From: Allopusillimonas soli
GTDB taxonomy: Bacteria; Pseudomonadota; Gammaproteobacteria; Burkholderiales; Burkholderiaceae_B
Direction: 5' to 3'
Assembly (NCBI RefSeq): GCF_004153445.1
Contig: NZ_SDQC01000002.1
Span: 62,001 to 126,000, forward strand
Length of the DNA stretch: 64,000 bases
The notes beneath the pieces were generated by a model. That model saw only the letters and a list, made by a program, of their open reading frames with translations. It searched no databases and had not been told where the DNA came from. A program made the translations under genes and the position numbers. Numbering within the stretch: position 1 is the first letter of the stretch; the number at the start of each line of letters is the position of its first letter. Of this stretch, positions 54,885 through 63,523 are shown piece by piece.

Positions 54885-56216
54885 TCATGCCGTGCTTAAT
54901 GTGAGTGTTTCGTCGTTCAAATGCAATGCCGTGCCCAGGCGCTGACTGAGATCCTGGATTTTTGCCAGGATTTCCCTGCCGCGGTTGCCCTCTGCCAGGT
55001 GAGGCAGGCCATCCGGTTCGTGCGCCGCATCCGGCCACAGCGAGATGGGATGGATGCGGAAACAGGGCGGTGCGCCGGGATGCAGCTGCAGATGAACCAG
55101 CATGGCTTCCCAATATTCTCTGTGCTTGAAGAATCCGGCGGCCTCGCGCCTCGCCGCATAGACTTCGGCGAGGCTGGCATGCTGCAGGTCATAGGCCTCG
55201 AAAAAGTCGGCGGGCTGGCGCGGAAAGAGATAAGGCTGAAATACAAAAGGACCCATGCCGTGAAAGATGGGTTTGCCTTCATAGACCTCCACGCCGCGCA
55301 GTCCGTGATGTCCGTGCCCCAGCACGGCGTCGGCGCCCGCGTCGATGCAGGCCTGCGCAAAACGCCGGGCAAAGCCGCTCGGATGGTCCGGCGCGCTGTC
55401 ATATTCATGGGTGTGCAGGCTGACCACCACCCAATCGGCATCCTGCCGGGCCTGGGCGATGCAGGCCTGGATATCGGTAACATCCTTGTGGGCCGGCCAG
55501 GATTCAACGCCGAACTGTGTATCCTCCACAAACTCCATTCCGAAAAAATCCAGACTGGGCCTGTCCGTCTTGTTGTCGTTGCGCTGCAGGGGGCGCTCAC
55601 GATGTGTGCGGTTTACCGGAAGCTTGTCCAGAATGCGCGCCAGCTCGCGATATGCCTGCGCATCCACATGGTATTGCGTGCCGAAGCGCAAGGGAGAAAC
55701 GCCCGGGCGGCCTTGCACGTCCACACCGGGAGCGCCAGCCCTCGCGTGCTGCATATAACTGGAGGAAACGGAAATGAAGGCCACGCGCCCTCCAGCTGAA
55801 TTGGCGTAGGCAGGCATGCGGGCCTGGCCAAGATCGCTCCCCGTGCCGCAATAGGAAATACCCAAGTGACGCAAACAGGCCTGGGTGTTTCTTATGCCCG
55901 CGGCGCCATAGTCGCCGGCGTGATTGTTGGCCGTGGATACTACGGTTGTGCCCAGCCAGGCCAGCTCCTCGCCCAGCGATTCAGGTCCGGCGGCCCATGC
56001 GCCGCCCGCCAGTGCGGCGGCAGGCATATCGCTGGAGATCAATTGAAACTCCAGATTGGCAAAACGGATGTCCGCATCGCGAAATCGTTCGATGGCCGCA
56101 TGAAATGCCGGACTCTCTTCGCTGCGCAATGCCTTGCCGATATATAAGTCACCCACGGCGCTCAGTGAGACGCACGCTGAATCGGAAAGGCTGCGATGGC
56201 GGAACTTGGGCATCAA
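54885..56216 (-). CDS. CapA family metallophosphatase-like protein
   Basis: A 443-residue protein of the CapA/PgsA family with a calcineurin-like phosphoesterase fold. SAVGDLYIG near residue 19, FANLEFQ near 53, VSTANNHAGDYG near 94, VSLHTHEYD near 256 and GHGHHGLRGVE near 300 carry the metal-ligand Asp, Asn and His. No N-terminal membrane anchor or signal is visible, unlike CapA of poly-glutamate capsule systems, and capB/capC are absent. In this operon it is more likely a catabolic hydrolase. It is 33 bases after the Bug gene. Confidence 0.83.
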   Translation of the reverse strand: MMPKFRHRSLSDSACVSLSAVGDLYIGKALRSEESPAFHAAIERFRDADIRFANLEFQLISSDMPAAALAGGAWAAGPESLGEELAWLGTTVVSTANNHAGDYGAAGIRNTQACLRHLGISYCGTGSDLGQARMPAYANSAGGRVAFISVSSSYMQHARAGAPGVDVQGRPGVSPLRFGTQYHVDAQAYRELARILDKLPVNRTHRERPLQRNDNKTDRPSLDFFGMEFVEDTQFGVESWPAHKDVTDIQACIAQARQDADWVVVSLHTHEYDSAPDHPSGFARRFAQACIDAGADAVLGHGHHGLRGVEVYEGKPIFHGMGPFVFQPYLFPRQPADFFEAYDLQHASLAEVYAARREAAGFFKHREYWEAMLVHLQLHPGAPPCFRIHPISLWPDAAHEPDGLPHLAEGNRGREILAKIQDLSQRLGTALHLNDETLTLSTA

Positions 56217-56249
56217 GGCTCCTGGCGTTGACTACTGGGGCTGGCCGGA

Positions 56250-57230
56250 TCAGTTCGGCTTGATATGCGCACTGGCAATGATCTGCTTGATGCGGGCGCG
56301 CTCCTGATTCAGGAATTCAGAAAACTGTGCGGCACTACCCGGCTTGGGGGTCGCGCCCATGTCAACCAGTCGTTTCTTCATGGCCGGCTCCGTAATCACT
56401 GCCTGCAACGTGGAATTCAGACGCTCGATGACATCGGCGGGCGTGCCGGCGGGGGCGGCGAGCCCGAACCAGACGGATTCCACGTAGTTGGGCAGGCCTG
56501 ACTCCTCGACAGTAGGCAAGTCGGGATACTGCTCGATGCGTTCGGGAGCCGCGACGGCCAGCATCTTGACGCGGTGTCCCTTGACGTAGGGGGTGATCTC
56601 GATCGTGTTCATTGTCATGAAGGAGATGCGCCCGCCTATCAGGTCGGCAATGGCGGGGGCTGCCCCCTTGTACGGCACATGAAGCACATCGATATGTGCG
56701 GCCTGCTTGAGTGATTCGCCCGCCAAGTGGCTGGAGCTGCCGTTGCCGGCGCTGGCATACGTGAGCTTTCCGGGGTTTTCGCGAGCCTCTTTCAGCAATT
56801 GCTGAAAGCTATCCATTTTGGAATCGATAGGCACTGTGACGACAAGAGAAGCCGAGGCTATCTGGCCCACCGGCGCAAAATCGCGCAGGCCATCGAAAGG
56901 CAGGGAAGAGAACAAACTATTGTTTGTCACAATCGAATTCGCGCACAGCAGCAAGGTATAACCGTCGGCCCGCGCCTTCGCGACATAACCCATGCCGATA
57001 TTTGAACTGGCGCCGGCCTTGTTCTCGATGATGACAGGCTGATGCAGGCGCTCGCTCATATGCTGTCCAACCAGCCGGGCGATGGCATCGGTGGCGCCGC
57101 CCGGAGAATAGGGGACGACGATGGTAATCGGCTTGTCCGGCCAGGTTGCGGCGGAAGCGCAGGGCAGCAGGCCGAGCGCGAGAGCGCCTGAAAGCGCCAG
57201 CGTTTCCATACATCGTTGCAATCGCTTCAT
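56250..57230 (-). CDS. Tripartite tricarboxylate transporter receptor (Bug family)
   Basis: A 326-residue Bug receptor. The signal peptide cleaves after SAA near residue 27, followed by WPDKPITIVVPYSPGGATDA. The GNGSSSHLAGESL and PYKGAAPAIADLIGG segments that shape the carboxylate pocket are present. ATG 57230 has AGAGGT upstream. It is the first gene of a seven-gene unit ending with the cupin. A TetR-type palindrome lies 100 bases upstream. Confidence 0.92.
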   Translation of the reverse strand: MKRLQRCMETLALSGALALGLLPCASAATWPDKPITIVVPYSPGGATDAIARLVGQHMSERLHQPVIIENKAGASSNIGMGYVAKARADGYTLLLCANSIVTNNSLFSSLPFDGLRDFAPVGQIASASLVVTVPIDSKMDSFQQLLKEARENPGKLTYASAGNGSSSHLAGESLKQAAHIDVLHVPYKGAAPAIADLIGGRISFMTMNTIEITPYVKGHRVKMLAVAAPERIEQYPDLPTVEESGLPNYVESVWFGLAAPAGTPADVIERLNSTLQAVITEPAMKKRLVDMGATPKPGSAAQFSEFLNQERARIKQIIASAHIKPN

Positions 57231-57330
57231 GGTAAGACCTCTTCTGGTTTTGGGGATCGTGGGATACCTGAGTACTTGCTTGTGCGGCATGCTGCGGGAT
57301 GCATCCATAAAGTCTGTATTTAAATTAATA

Positions 57331-57344
57331 CATACGACTGTATG
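57331..57344. promoter_or_regulatory. TetR-type operator upstream of the Bug-led operon
   Basis: CATAC at 57331-57335 and GTATG at 57340-57344 form a perfect dyad with spacer GACT, the same geometry and the same spacer as the operator beside the first TetR gene. It sits in the space between the TetR and Bug genes and resembles the ATAC-GAAC-GTAT element upstream of that TetR gene. Confidence 0.65.
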
Positions 57345-57408
57345 ATATTGGAAATACTATTCCTCAAGCCCATTCATTTCCAATGGGGTTTACCCTTGGT
57401 TTTTTAAG

Positions 57409-58098
57409 TCAGGCGGATTGCTGTTGATAAGCCGAAAAGCCAGCGCTGAAAAACTGCACAAATCGGTTGACCAGCACATCGACATCGGTTTCGAAGTGCA
57501 TGGGGGTGGCGGCAAAGACTTCCGGTCGGCGCTCCATGCGTTCAGGCCCACCCATTGCGTAGATAATGGCGCCCACCATCAGGTTGTAGCCCCAGATGAC
57601 CGCTTCCAGCGGCACTTCCGGAAGAAGCTGCTTGAGCGCCAGGATGAATCGGCTGCGCACGGGCTCGTAATAGGTGCCTAGAAACTGGCCTTCGCCCGGC
57701 ATGGAGAATGCACGCGATAGAAATTGCATGACCACAATGGCCGAATTGCCGGAAAGCTTATGCGCCGGCGCGCTGAGCCGCATGGGCGGTTCGACGAAGG
57801 CCCGGATAACGTCCTCCAGCTGAACGCCCCGGGGTTGGGACAGGGCCGCATCGAGCAGGCTTAATCGTTCTTCATTCAAGGGAAGGACGCGTCGTTTGAA
57901 CAGCGCTTCGAACAGGCCGTCCTTCCCGCCGAAATGGTAGGTTACCGCGCCCAGATTGACAGACGCCTCGTCGCTGATGGCGCGCATGGACAACGCATCA
58001 AAACCCTTCTCGGCACAGATGCGCTCCGCCACATCCAGAATGTGTGTACGCGTCTTGTCTCCCGCGATTTTCCGCGCAGTGCGTGCTTTGTCGTTCAT
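57409..58098 (-). CDS. TetR family regulator
   Basis: A 229-residue TetR protein, paralogous to the one at 38511-39287. The helix-turn-helix lies at about residues 16-63 (ILDVAERICAEKGFDALSM, NLGAVTYHFGGK), and the ligand domain shares the LPLNEERLSLLD and YYEPVRSRFILAL stretches with its relative. It precedes the Bug-led operon on the same strand. Short dyads of the same design occur upstream of both, so it probably represses itself and that operon. Confidence 0.9.
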   Translation of the reverse strand: MNDKARTARKIAGDKTRTHILDVAERICAEKGFDALSMRAISDEASVNLGAVTYHFGGKDGLFEALFKRRVLPLNEERLSLLDAALSQPRGVQLEDVIRAFVEPPMRLSAPAHKLSGNSAIVVMQFLSRAFSMPGEGQFLGTYYEPVRSRFILALKQLLPEVPLEAVIWGYNLMVGAIIYAMGGPERMERRPEVFAATPMHFETDVDVLVNRFVQFFSAGFSAYQQQSA

Positions 58099-58154
58099 CC
58101 GCTGTCATTCCATCGCTGTTCTTCAGCTTCGATGTTATCACCGCTGCAGAGTTA

Positions 58155-58166
58155 ATACGAACGTAT
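58155..58166. promoter_or_regulatory. Putative TetR autoregulatory operator
   Basis: ATAC at 58155-58158 and GTAT at 58163-58166 flank the spacer GAAC, 57 bases upstream of the TetR start. The arms match the core of the site at 57331-57344. The dyad is short, so the call depends on the pair. Confidence 0.45.
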
Positions 58167-58264
58167 GAGCGACCAAGCTGCGTGAAAAAGAAAGCGCGCG
58201 CGAATGCCTTGCGGTTTTCCAGTGTGGATATCTTCCGTGCTGCTGCAATCGAGGTGTCTCTCCA

Positions 58265-59704
58265 TTACTGGCCTGGCACAGGGGTGGCGCCGCTCGCGCC
58301 CATGCTGGCGGCGACATTCATTCCTCCTAGGCTGTCTATCAGTTTTTTCTGGTCTGCCTTGGCTTGGGCGTCTATGGCCTCGGGATCGCAGAGGGCGTAT
58401 AGTGCCCCTCTCATTTCCTGAAGAATGCTCGCATGGTCCGGATCGTTAGCCAAGTTGTGCAATTCTTCGGGATCTGCTTCCAGATCAAAGAGTTCTGGTT
58501 CAAAACGCACATAATGATGATATTTCCAGCGTCCCCTGCGCAGCATGAAGCCTGCTGTATTGCTGCCTGCCGCGTGGTACTCGCTGAGTATAGGCCGGGT
58601 GGGCTCGGGAGGCAGGCTGACAATGTCAAGCAATGATTTTCCTGGGCGGTTTCGCATTGTGGCGCAGACGTCCGCGCCAGCCATGTCGAGAATGGTGGGA
58701 TAGAGATCAAGCAGGTCGACGGGCGTCTCGCATGTTCCGGCATGCACGCGCGGGCCAGCCACAATGAGCGGAATGCCGACGCTTTCTTGATACAGCGTGG
58801 ACTTCCCCCACAACCCACGAGCACCAACATTGTCGCCATGGTCCGAGGTATAGATAACGTGCGTGGTATTCGATAATCCGGTGCTATCGAGAGCGTCGAT
58901 GATTTGACCCACATTGTCATCAAGGAAGCTGCATAGTCCGTAATAGGCCAGAAAGGCATTGATGCGTTCCTGCTTATTGGCGAATGTTTCTTCTGTTCTT
59001 TCGAAGGCAGCGTATTCGTTTACCCACGGATGCCGTATGTGCCCTTTGGAAGGGTGCAGTTTTGCCGGAGGGATCTGCTTTGCATCGTAAAGCGAGTAGA
59101 AGGCCTCGGGCGCAATCAGGGGGAAATGCGGCGCCACCAAGCCTACATAAAGAACAAAGGGTTGCCGTGTCCGGGAAGCCGCCTGCAGCCAATCGCACGC
59201 CTGCCGCGTGACCGCGCGATCATAATCCGTGTAGCTGGATTCGCCAGCGCCGATACGATCACCGAGCATGCGTTTTCCATCTCCCCGAGTAATGTATGGA
59301 TCGCGTATGGACGCCCACACCATACCGTGACCGCCAACGACGTGCATGGGTATATGTTGGACATCGAATCCTACATCGTCATCCTCAGAGCGGTAGTGCA
59401 ACTTGCCGATGCTTTCCACACGTATGTGCTGCGCCTGCAGAGCATGGCCCCAACTGTCCGGTTCCCCGATATAAGGCGTGGCGTTGTCCCAATGCCGGGT
59501 TTGATGCACCCGCATGCCTGTGGCGAACGCGGCGCGGGCAGGTACGCAAATGGGGCTTGGCGTATAAGCGCTGCTGAATCGGACTCCTCGGCGGCTCAGG
59601 CGATCCAGGTTGGGCGTTTTGATGAATGGGTGCCCGGCACAGCCCATGTAGGCGGCATTGTGCTCGTCAGACATGATGACCACAACATTCTTTAATTCAT
59701 GCAT
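58265..59704 (-). CDS. Sulfatase, choline-sulfatase-like
   Basis: A 479-residue type I sulfatase. The CVPAR motif at residues 53-57 is the C-x-P-x-R site whose Cys becomes formylglycine. The metal residues appear in MSDEHNAAYMG near 11 and SDHGDNVGARG near 290, and an FVLYVGLVAPHFPL stretch supplies other active-site residues. There is no signal peptide, so it is cytosolic and should act on a small imported sulfate ester, as choline sulfatases do, not on intact polysaccharide. It follows the Bug gene by 21 bases, which suggests that the receptor binds the ester. Confidence 0.9.
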   Translation of the reverse strand: MHELKNVVVIMSDEHNAAYMGCAGHPFIKTPNLDRLSRRGVRFSSAYTPSPICVPARAAFATGMRVHQTRHWDNATPYIGEPDSWGHALQAQHIRVESIGKLHYRSEDDDVGFDVQHIPMHVVGGHGMVWASIRDPYITRGDGKRMLGDRIGAGESSYTDYDRAVTRQACDWLQAASRTRQPFVLYVGLVAPHFPLIAPEAFYSLYDAKQIPPAKLHPSKGHIRHPWVNEYAAFERTEETFANKQERINAFLAYYGLCSFLDDNVGQIIDALDSTGLSNTTHVIYTSDHGDNVGARGLWGKSTLYQESVGIPLIVAGPRVHAGTCETPVDLLDLYPTILDMAGADVCATMRNRPGKSLLDIVSLPPEPTRPILSEYHAAGSNTAGFMLRRGRWKYHHYVRFEPELFDLEADPEELHNLANDPDHASILQEMRGALYALCDPEAIDAQAKADQKKLIDSLGGMNVAASMGASGATPVPGQ

Positions 59705-59725
59705 TCTTGGAATCCTGGAGACAGC

Positions 59726-60691
59726 TTATGAGGGTGTGTAGCCGCTTTTTCGCACTACGCGGTCCCAGAATTTGTCTTCATTCTCCATCCGGCTTGTCAG
59801 CGCCTGTGGCGTGCTGGAGATCGCCTTGAAATCAAGACGGTTCATGGTGTCCTGGAACGACGTGCTTTGGACGGCTTGCGAGATTGCCGCATTCAGCTCG
59901 GAAACAATCTTTTGAGGCGTATTGGCGCGGCAGAAAGCCGCGAAATAACCTATCAGCGTCAGGTCCGCGTACCCGAGCGATGCAAAAGTCGGCACACTCT
60001 CCAATCGGGACGAGGGTTGTGCGCCAGAGGTAGCCAGGATGCGAATTTTTCCCGCTTTGTGCATGGGAATCAGGTTGGGTGTCGTGGTGATGAGGGCGGG
60101 AATGATGCCGCCGATGGTGTCCGCAAGCGCAACCGCGCCGCCTTTGTAGGGGACCGGTGTAAGCGGTACGCCGGTTTCCCGGGCGAGCATGGCGCCAAGA
60201 AACTGCATGGCGGTGCCGGTGCCTGGAATTCCATACGAAGCCATGGCGGCGTCCGATTTTGCCAGGGAGAGATAGTCCGAGAGCGCCCGGGCAGGGCTCT
60301 GGGCGCCCACAGCGAAACCGAAATCGAATTCGCTAATGGTGCTGATCGGTGCCAGGTCGACCCGTTGATAGCGAAGATTGCGGTATATATGCGGATACAA
60401 CGTCAGGTTGCCGTCCGGTGTAACTAAGATAGTGTAGTCATCTGTGGCCGATAGCAGGGCATCGGTGGCAATCCGCCCGCCGGCGCCTGCCTTGTTCTCC
60501 ACGACAACGGTATAGCCGGAGGCTTTCATCGCATCCGCCAGCGCCCGGGCGACCAGATCGACTGCTCCTCCAGGGGAGAAGCCGACCAGCATGCGCACGA
60601 CGCGATCATTACCTGCGAATGCTGCACTTGGTATAAGACATGCGGCGCTTGCGGCCGCTGCGATCATCAACTGTCTGCGGCGGGGATTCAT
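59726..60691 (-). CDS. Tripartite tricarboxylate transporter receptor (Bug family)
   Basis: A 321-residue Bug receptor. MNPRRRQLMIAAAASAACL with two further arginines suggests an export signal, possibly Tat-like, cleaved after AFAG near residue 27. VVRMLVGFSPGGAVDLVARAL is the family motif, and GTGTAMQFLGAML and PYKGGAVALADTIGG follow. ATG 60691 has AGGAAGG upstream. It precedes the sulfatase gene and follows a LysR gene in the same direction. Confidence 0.9.
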   Translation of the reverse strand: MNPRRRQLMIAAAASAACLIPSAAFAGNDRVVRMLVGFSPGGAVDLVARALADAMKASGYTVVVENKAGAGGRIATDALLSATDDYTILVTPDGNLTLYPHIYRNLRYQRVDLAPISTISEFDFGFAVGAQSPARALSDYLSLAKSDAAMASYGIPGTGTAMQFLGAMLARETGVPLTPVPYKGGAVALADTIGGIIPALITTTPNLIPMHKAGKIRILATSGAQPSSRLESVPTFASLGYADLTLIGYFAAFCRANTPQKIVSELNAAISQAVQSTSFQDTMNRLDFKAISSTPQALTSRMENEDKFWDRVVRKSGYTPS

Positions 60692-60778
60692 GGCTGACCT
60701 TCCTGTGGTGGCGCTTTTGAGTAAAGTCAGTTTAGGCACCAGGGAAGTCTTAAGCCAATATTATTTCTATTTATATTT

Positions 60779-60796
60779 CATAAGAATAATCTTATG
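60779..60796. promoter_or_regulatory. Perfect palindrome between LysR and Bug genes
   Basis: CATAAGA at 60779-60785 and TCTTATG at 60790-60796 form a 7-base dyad with spacer ATAA, one base after the LysR stop and 88 bases before the Bug start, in AT-rich DNA. It could be a LysR operator for the Bug-sulfatase unit or a terminator hairpin. Confidence 0.5.
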
Positions 60797-60797
60797 T

Positions 60798-61742
60798 TCA
60801 CTGGGCCAGGCTTGTGTCGGCCAGTTTGCCATCAAGCTGTCCTGTACGGATCAGCGCGTCGACAAGCATGGGTAGGATGTCGGCCACTGCCTGAATTGCT
60901 GCGTCCGTACCGTTCGCGTCCAGCGGGCGTACGATGGATTGAACACGAGACAATCTGGGCTTGATGATGCGCCGCATGGCAATCTGCGGATTATGGCGCA
61001 GAGCAAAGCTGGCGTTCTCTGGCAGGATGGCGGACGCAACACCCTCTCGCACCAGCGCCATGCACAACGCCGGGTCATTGATTTCATAGCACACATTGAG
61101 GGGGCAGTTGTGTGCAACGGCCGTTCGCTCCACCATTCGGCGCAGATCATGGTCCCGGTCCGGGGCGACCAGGGGGCGTGATCCGATATTGGCGAAAGCG
61201 ATTGTTTTCGCAACACGCCGTATGCTGGTGTGTGCCTCGAACAGCGCAAAGCTTTCTTCGTACAGTGGCTGGCAAACAATATTTGGCAACTCAAATGCAT
61301 TGGGCATGAGTGCCAGGTCGAGTTGACGCGCCTCCATCAGGGTTCGCGCTTCGCTGGACAGGGCGCTTGACAGCAGCAGCCGCACATCGGGATAAGTGGC
61401 CTGAACACTGCGGTATAGCGGCGCAGCAAGGATATCAACCATTGACCGAGCGATGCACAGGCGCACTGGCCCGCGTGGCCTACCGGGTGGTGCTATGACA
61501 TCCGAATGCAGCGCCTCCATTTGATCAAGAATGGATGAGGCGCGCTGCACCAATCGCTTGCCTTCGGCCGTGAGAGACACCCCTTTGCCGTGACGCACAA
61601 GCAGCTTGACGCCCAGCTCCTGCTCCATCGAGGCGACGTGCTGGCTCAGCGCCGGTTGGGCAATGCGCAATGCCGCGGAGGCGACGGAGATATTGCCTGA
61701 TTTGGCGATTTCAACGAAGTAGCGCAATTGTCTGGGGGTCAT
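60798..61742 (-). CDS. LysR family regulator
   Basis: A 314-residue LysR protein. The N-terminal winged helix-turn-helix MTPRQLRYFVEIAKSGNISVASAALRIAQPALS in outline covers residues 1-60, followed by the effector domain. ATG 61742 matches the conserved MTPRQLRYF start; frame continues upstream without support. It lies 7 bases after the SDR gene and 106 bases before the Bug-sulfatase unit, its probable target. Confidence 0.93.
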   Translation of the reverse strand: MTPRQLRYFVEIAKSGNISVASAALRIAQPALSQHVASMEQELGVKLLVRHGKGVSLTAEGKRLVQRASSILDQMEALHSDVIAPPGRPRGPVRLCIARSMVDILAAPLYRSVQATYPDVRLLLSSALSSEARTLMEARQLDLALMPNAFELPNIVCQPLYEESFALFEAHTSIRRVAKTIAFANIGSRPLVAPDRDHDLRRMVERTAVAHNCPLNVCYEINDPALCMALVREGVASAILPENASFALRHNPQIAMRRIIKPRLSRVQSIVRPLDANGTDAAIQAVADILPMLVDALIRTGQLDGKLADTSLAQ

Positions 61743-61749
61743 TTCCGAT

Positions 61750-62508
61750 CTATAGCATAAAACTGCCCCCATTGACATCAATCGTGGCGCCCGTGGTGTA
61801 GCCCGCGCCCTCCGATGCCAGAAACGCGACCGTGGCGGCAACTTCTTCGGGTAAGCCCAAGCGGGCGAGCGGTACGGTTGCCGAATGTTTGGCATTGACG
61901 TCATTGCCCGCTTCGGCTGTCATGGCGGACTGGATGCGGCCCGGCGCGACGCAGTTCACGGTGATGCCGTGCTGGGCAACTTCACCCGCCAGCACCCGCG
62001 CAAGGCCCGTCATGCCGGACTTGGTTGCTGAGTAATGAGCGCCCGGCACTGGCGTGCGGGTGCGGGCCGCTTGGCTGGTGATCATGATGATGCGGCCCCA
62101 GCCGGCAGCAACCAGCGTGGGCAGGCAGGTTTGTGTAACCAGGAATGTGCCCGTGAGATTCACATCAAGCACGCGCCGCCATTCCTCTATCGGCATGTCC
62201 AGCACATCGCGCTTGCGGCCCTGGTGCTTGGGCGATATGCCTGCGTTGTTAACGACGATGGCGAGCTGCGGCCACCAGTCCCGGCATGCTTGCGGCAGGC
62301 TGCGTACGGCGTTTTCGTCCGAGATGTCCAGACGCAGTCCCTTGGCCTGGAGCCCGCGCTCGGTCAGGCCCGCGGCGGCGTCGACAACATCCTGGCTGGC
62401 ATCCAGCATAATGACCGGATGGCCGTCAAGGGCCAGACGGGTGGCGATGGCGAGACCGATGCCGCGTGCGGCTCCGGTAATCAGGGCGGTTCTGCCTGCG
62501 GCAGTCAT
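61750..62508 (-). CDS. Short-chain dehydrogenase/reductase
   Basis: A 252-residue classical SDR of the FabG-like group. TGAARGIG at residues 11-18 binds NAD(P), NNAG near 87 stabilises the fold, and Ser near 141 with YSATK near 154-158 forms the catalytic triad. Length and layout fit 3-oxoacyl reductases and many alcohol dehydrogenases. It is divergent from the LysR gene at 62592 and precedes another LysR gene in the same direction. Substrate unknown. Confidence 0.92.
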   Translation of the reverse strand: MTAAGRTALITGAARGIGLAIATRLALDGHPVIMLDASQDVVDAAAGLTERGLQAKGLRLDISDENAVRSLPQACRDWWPQLAIVVNNAGISPKHQGRKRDVLDMPIEEWRRVLDVNLTGTFLVTQTCLPTLVAAGWGRIIMITSQAARTRTPVPGAHYSATKSGMTGLARVLAGEVAQHGITVNCVAPGRIQSAMTAEAGNDVNAKHSATVPLARLGLPEEVAATVAFLASEGAGYTTGATIDVNGGSFML

Positions 62509-62591
62509 GGCATGTTTCCTTTCAAGTTGAGTGTGGTTTGCGGGCCGCTATGGTTAAACTCACAGTTCTTCCATCCGTTCTGTGACCCGCC

Positions 62592-63497
62592 ATGGAATTA
62601 CGTCATTTGCGCTACTTTCTGATGCTTGCGGAGACTTTGCATTTTGGCCGGGCGGCAAGCCGGCTGGGTATCGCGCAGCCCCCCTTGTCGCGCCAGATAC
62701 GTGACCTGGAGGACCAGGTAGGCGCGGCGTTGTTCTACAGAAGCGCGCGTGGCGTGTCCCTCACGGAAGCTGGAGTTGCGTTTGCACAGCGTGCCGCACA
62801 GATAGTCAGCGCCGCCGATGAGGCGATCTTCGAGGCGCGCGAAGCGGGGCAGGGCCGGACAGGCCGCATAGTGATCGGTTTTGTTCATTCCCTGGCGTAC
62901 TCCCTGCTGCCCAGTGTGCTGCCGGGATTCCGCCGTAAACATCCTGGCATTGCCGTGTCCTTGCGCGAGGTCACTGTGGCCGACAAAGAAAGTGCATTGC
63001 TTTCCGGATCCATCGACAGCGGCATCTACCGGCCCCCTGTAAGGCACCCCGAGATTGCCACCTTGCCCGTATTCGAGGAAGGTTTTGTTCTGGCGCTGCC
63101 GAGCAGCCATCGGCTGGCGCGCAAGCGGCGTGTACCGGTGCGCAGCCTGCGCGATGAGCCATTGATTCTCTTTCGCGCTTTGCGCGGCGACGTGGGCTTG
63201 CATGGCACCATCGCGGCTTTCCTGCGTGCTCACGACGTGCCGGTCAAGGCGTGCGAGGAGGTTGGTACCATTCATGCGGGCATGGGTCTGGTACTGGCCG
63301 GCGTGGGCGTATGCATTATTCCCGAGACCTCGCGCATGGTGCACATAGACGGGGTGGTTACCCGGCCATTCATCGAGCCCACCACGCGGGTAAGCTCCAC
63401 CATTTGCTGGCGCCATCAGGAAACCAGCCACAGCGTCGAAGCCTGGGTGCGGCACGTGCGCGAACTGGCCCTGGCTGGCGGGAGCGCCGCTCGCTAA
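62592..63497 (+). CDS. LysR family regulator
   Basis: A 301-residue LysR protein beginning MELRHLRYFLMLAETLHFGRAASRL, with the helix-turn-helix over residues 1-60 and the AQPPLSRQIRDLE recognition helix. The start resembles the BenM/CatM/CbbR-type regulators of aromatic and organic acid genes. It is divergent from the SDR gene across 83 bases, so that SDR-LysR unit is a likely target. It converges on a Bug gene. Confidence 0.93.
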   Translation: MELRHLRYFLMLAETLHFGRAASRLGIAQPPLSRQIRDLEDQVGAALFYRSARGVSLTEAGVAFAQRAAQIVSAADEAIFEAREAGQGRTGRIVIGFVHSLAYSLLPSVLPGFRRKHPGIAVSLREVTVADKESALLSGSIDSGIYRPPVRHPEIATLPVFEEGFVLALPSSHRLARKRRVPVRSLRDEPLILFRALRGDVGLHGTIAAFLRAHDVPVKACEEVGTIHAGMGLVLAGVGVCIIPETSRMVHIDGVVTRPFIEPTTRVSSTICWRHQETSHSVEAWVRHVRELALAGGSAAR

Positions 63498-63523
63498 TGC
63501 ATTGAGCGCCCCGCCGGCCTGGA

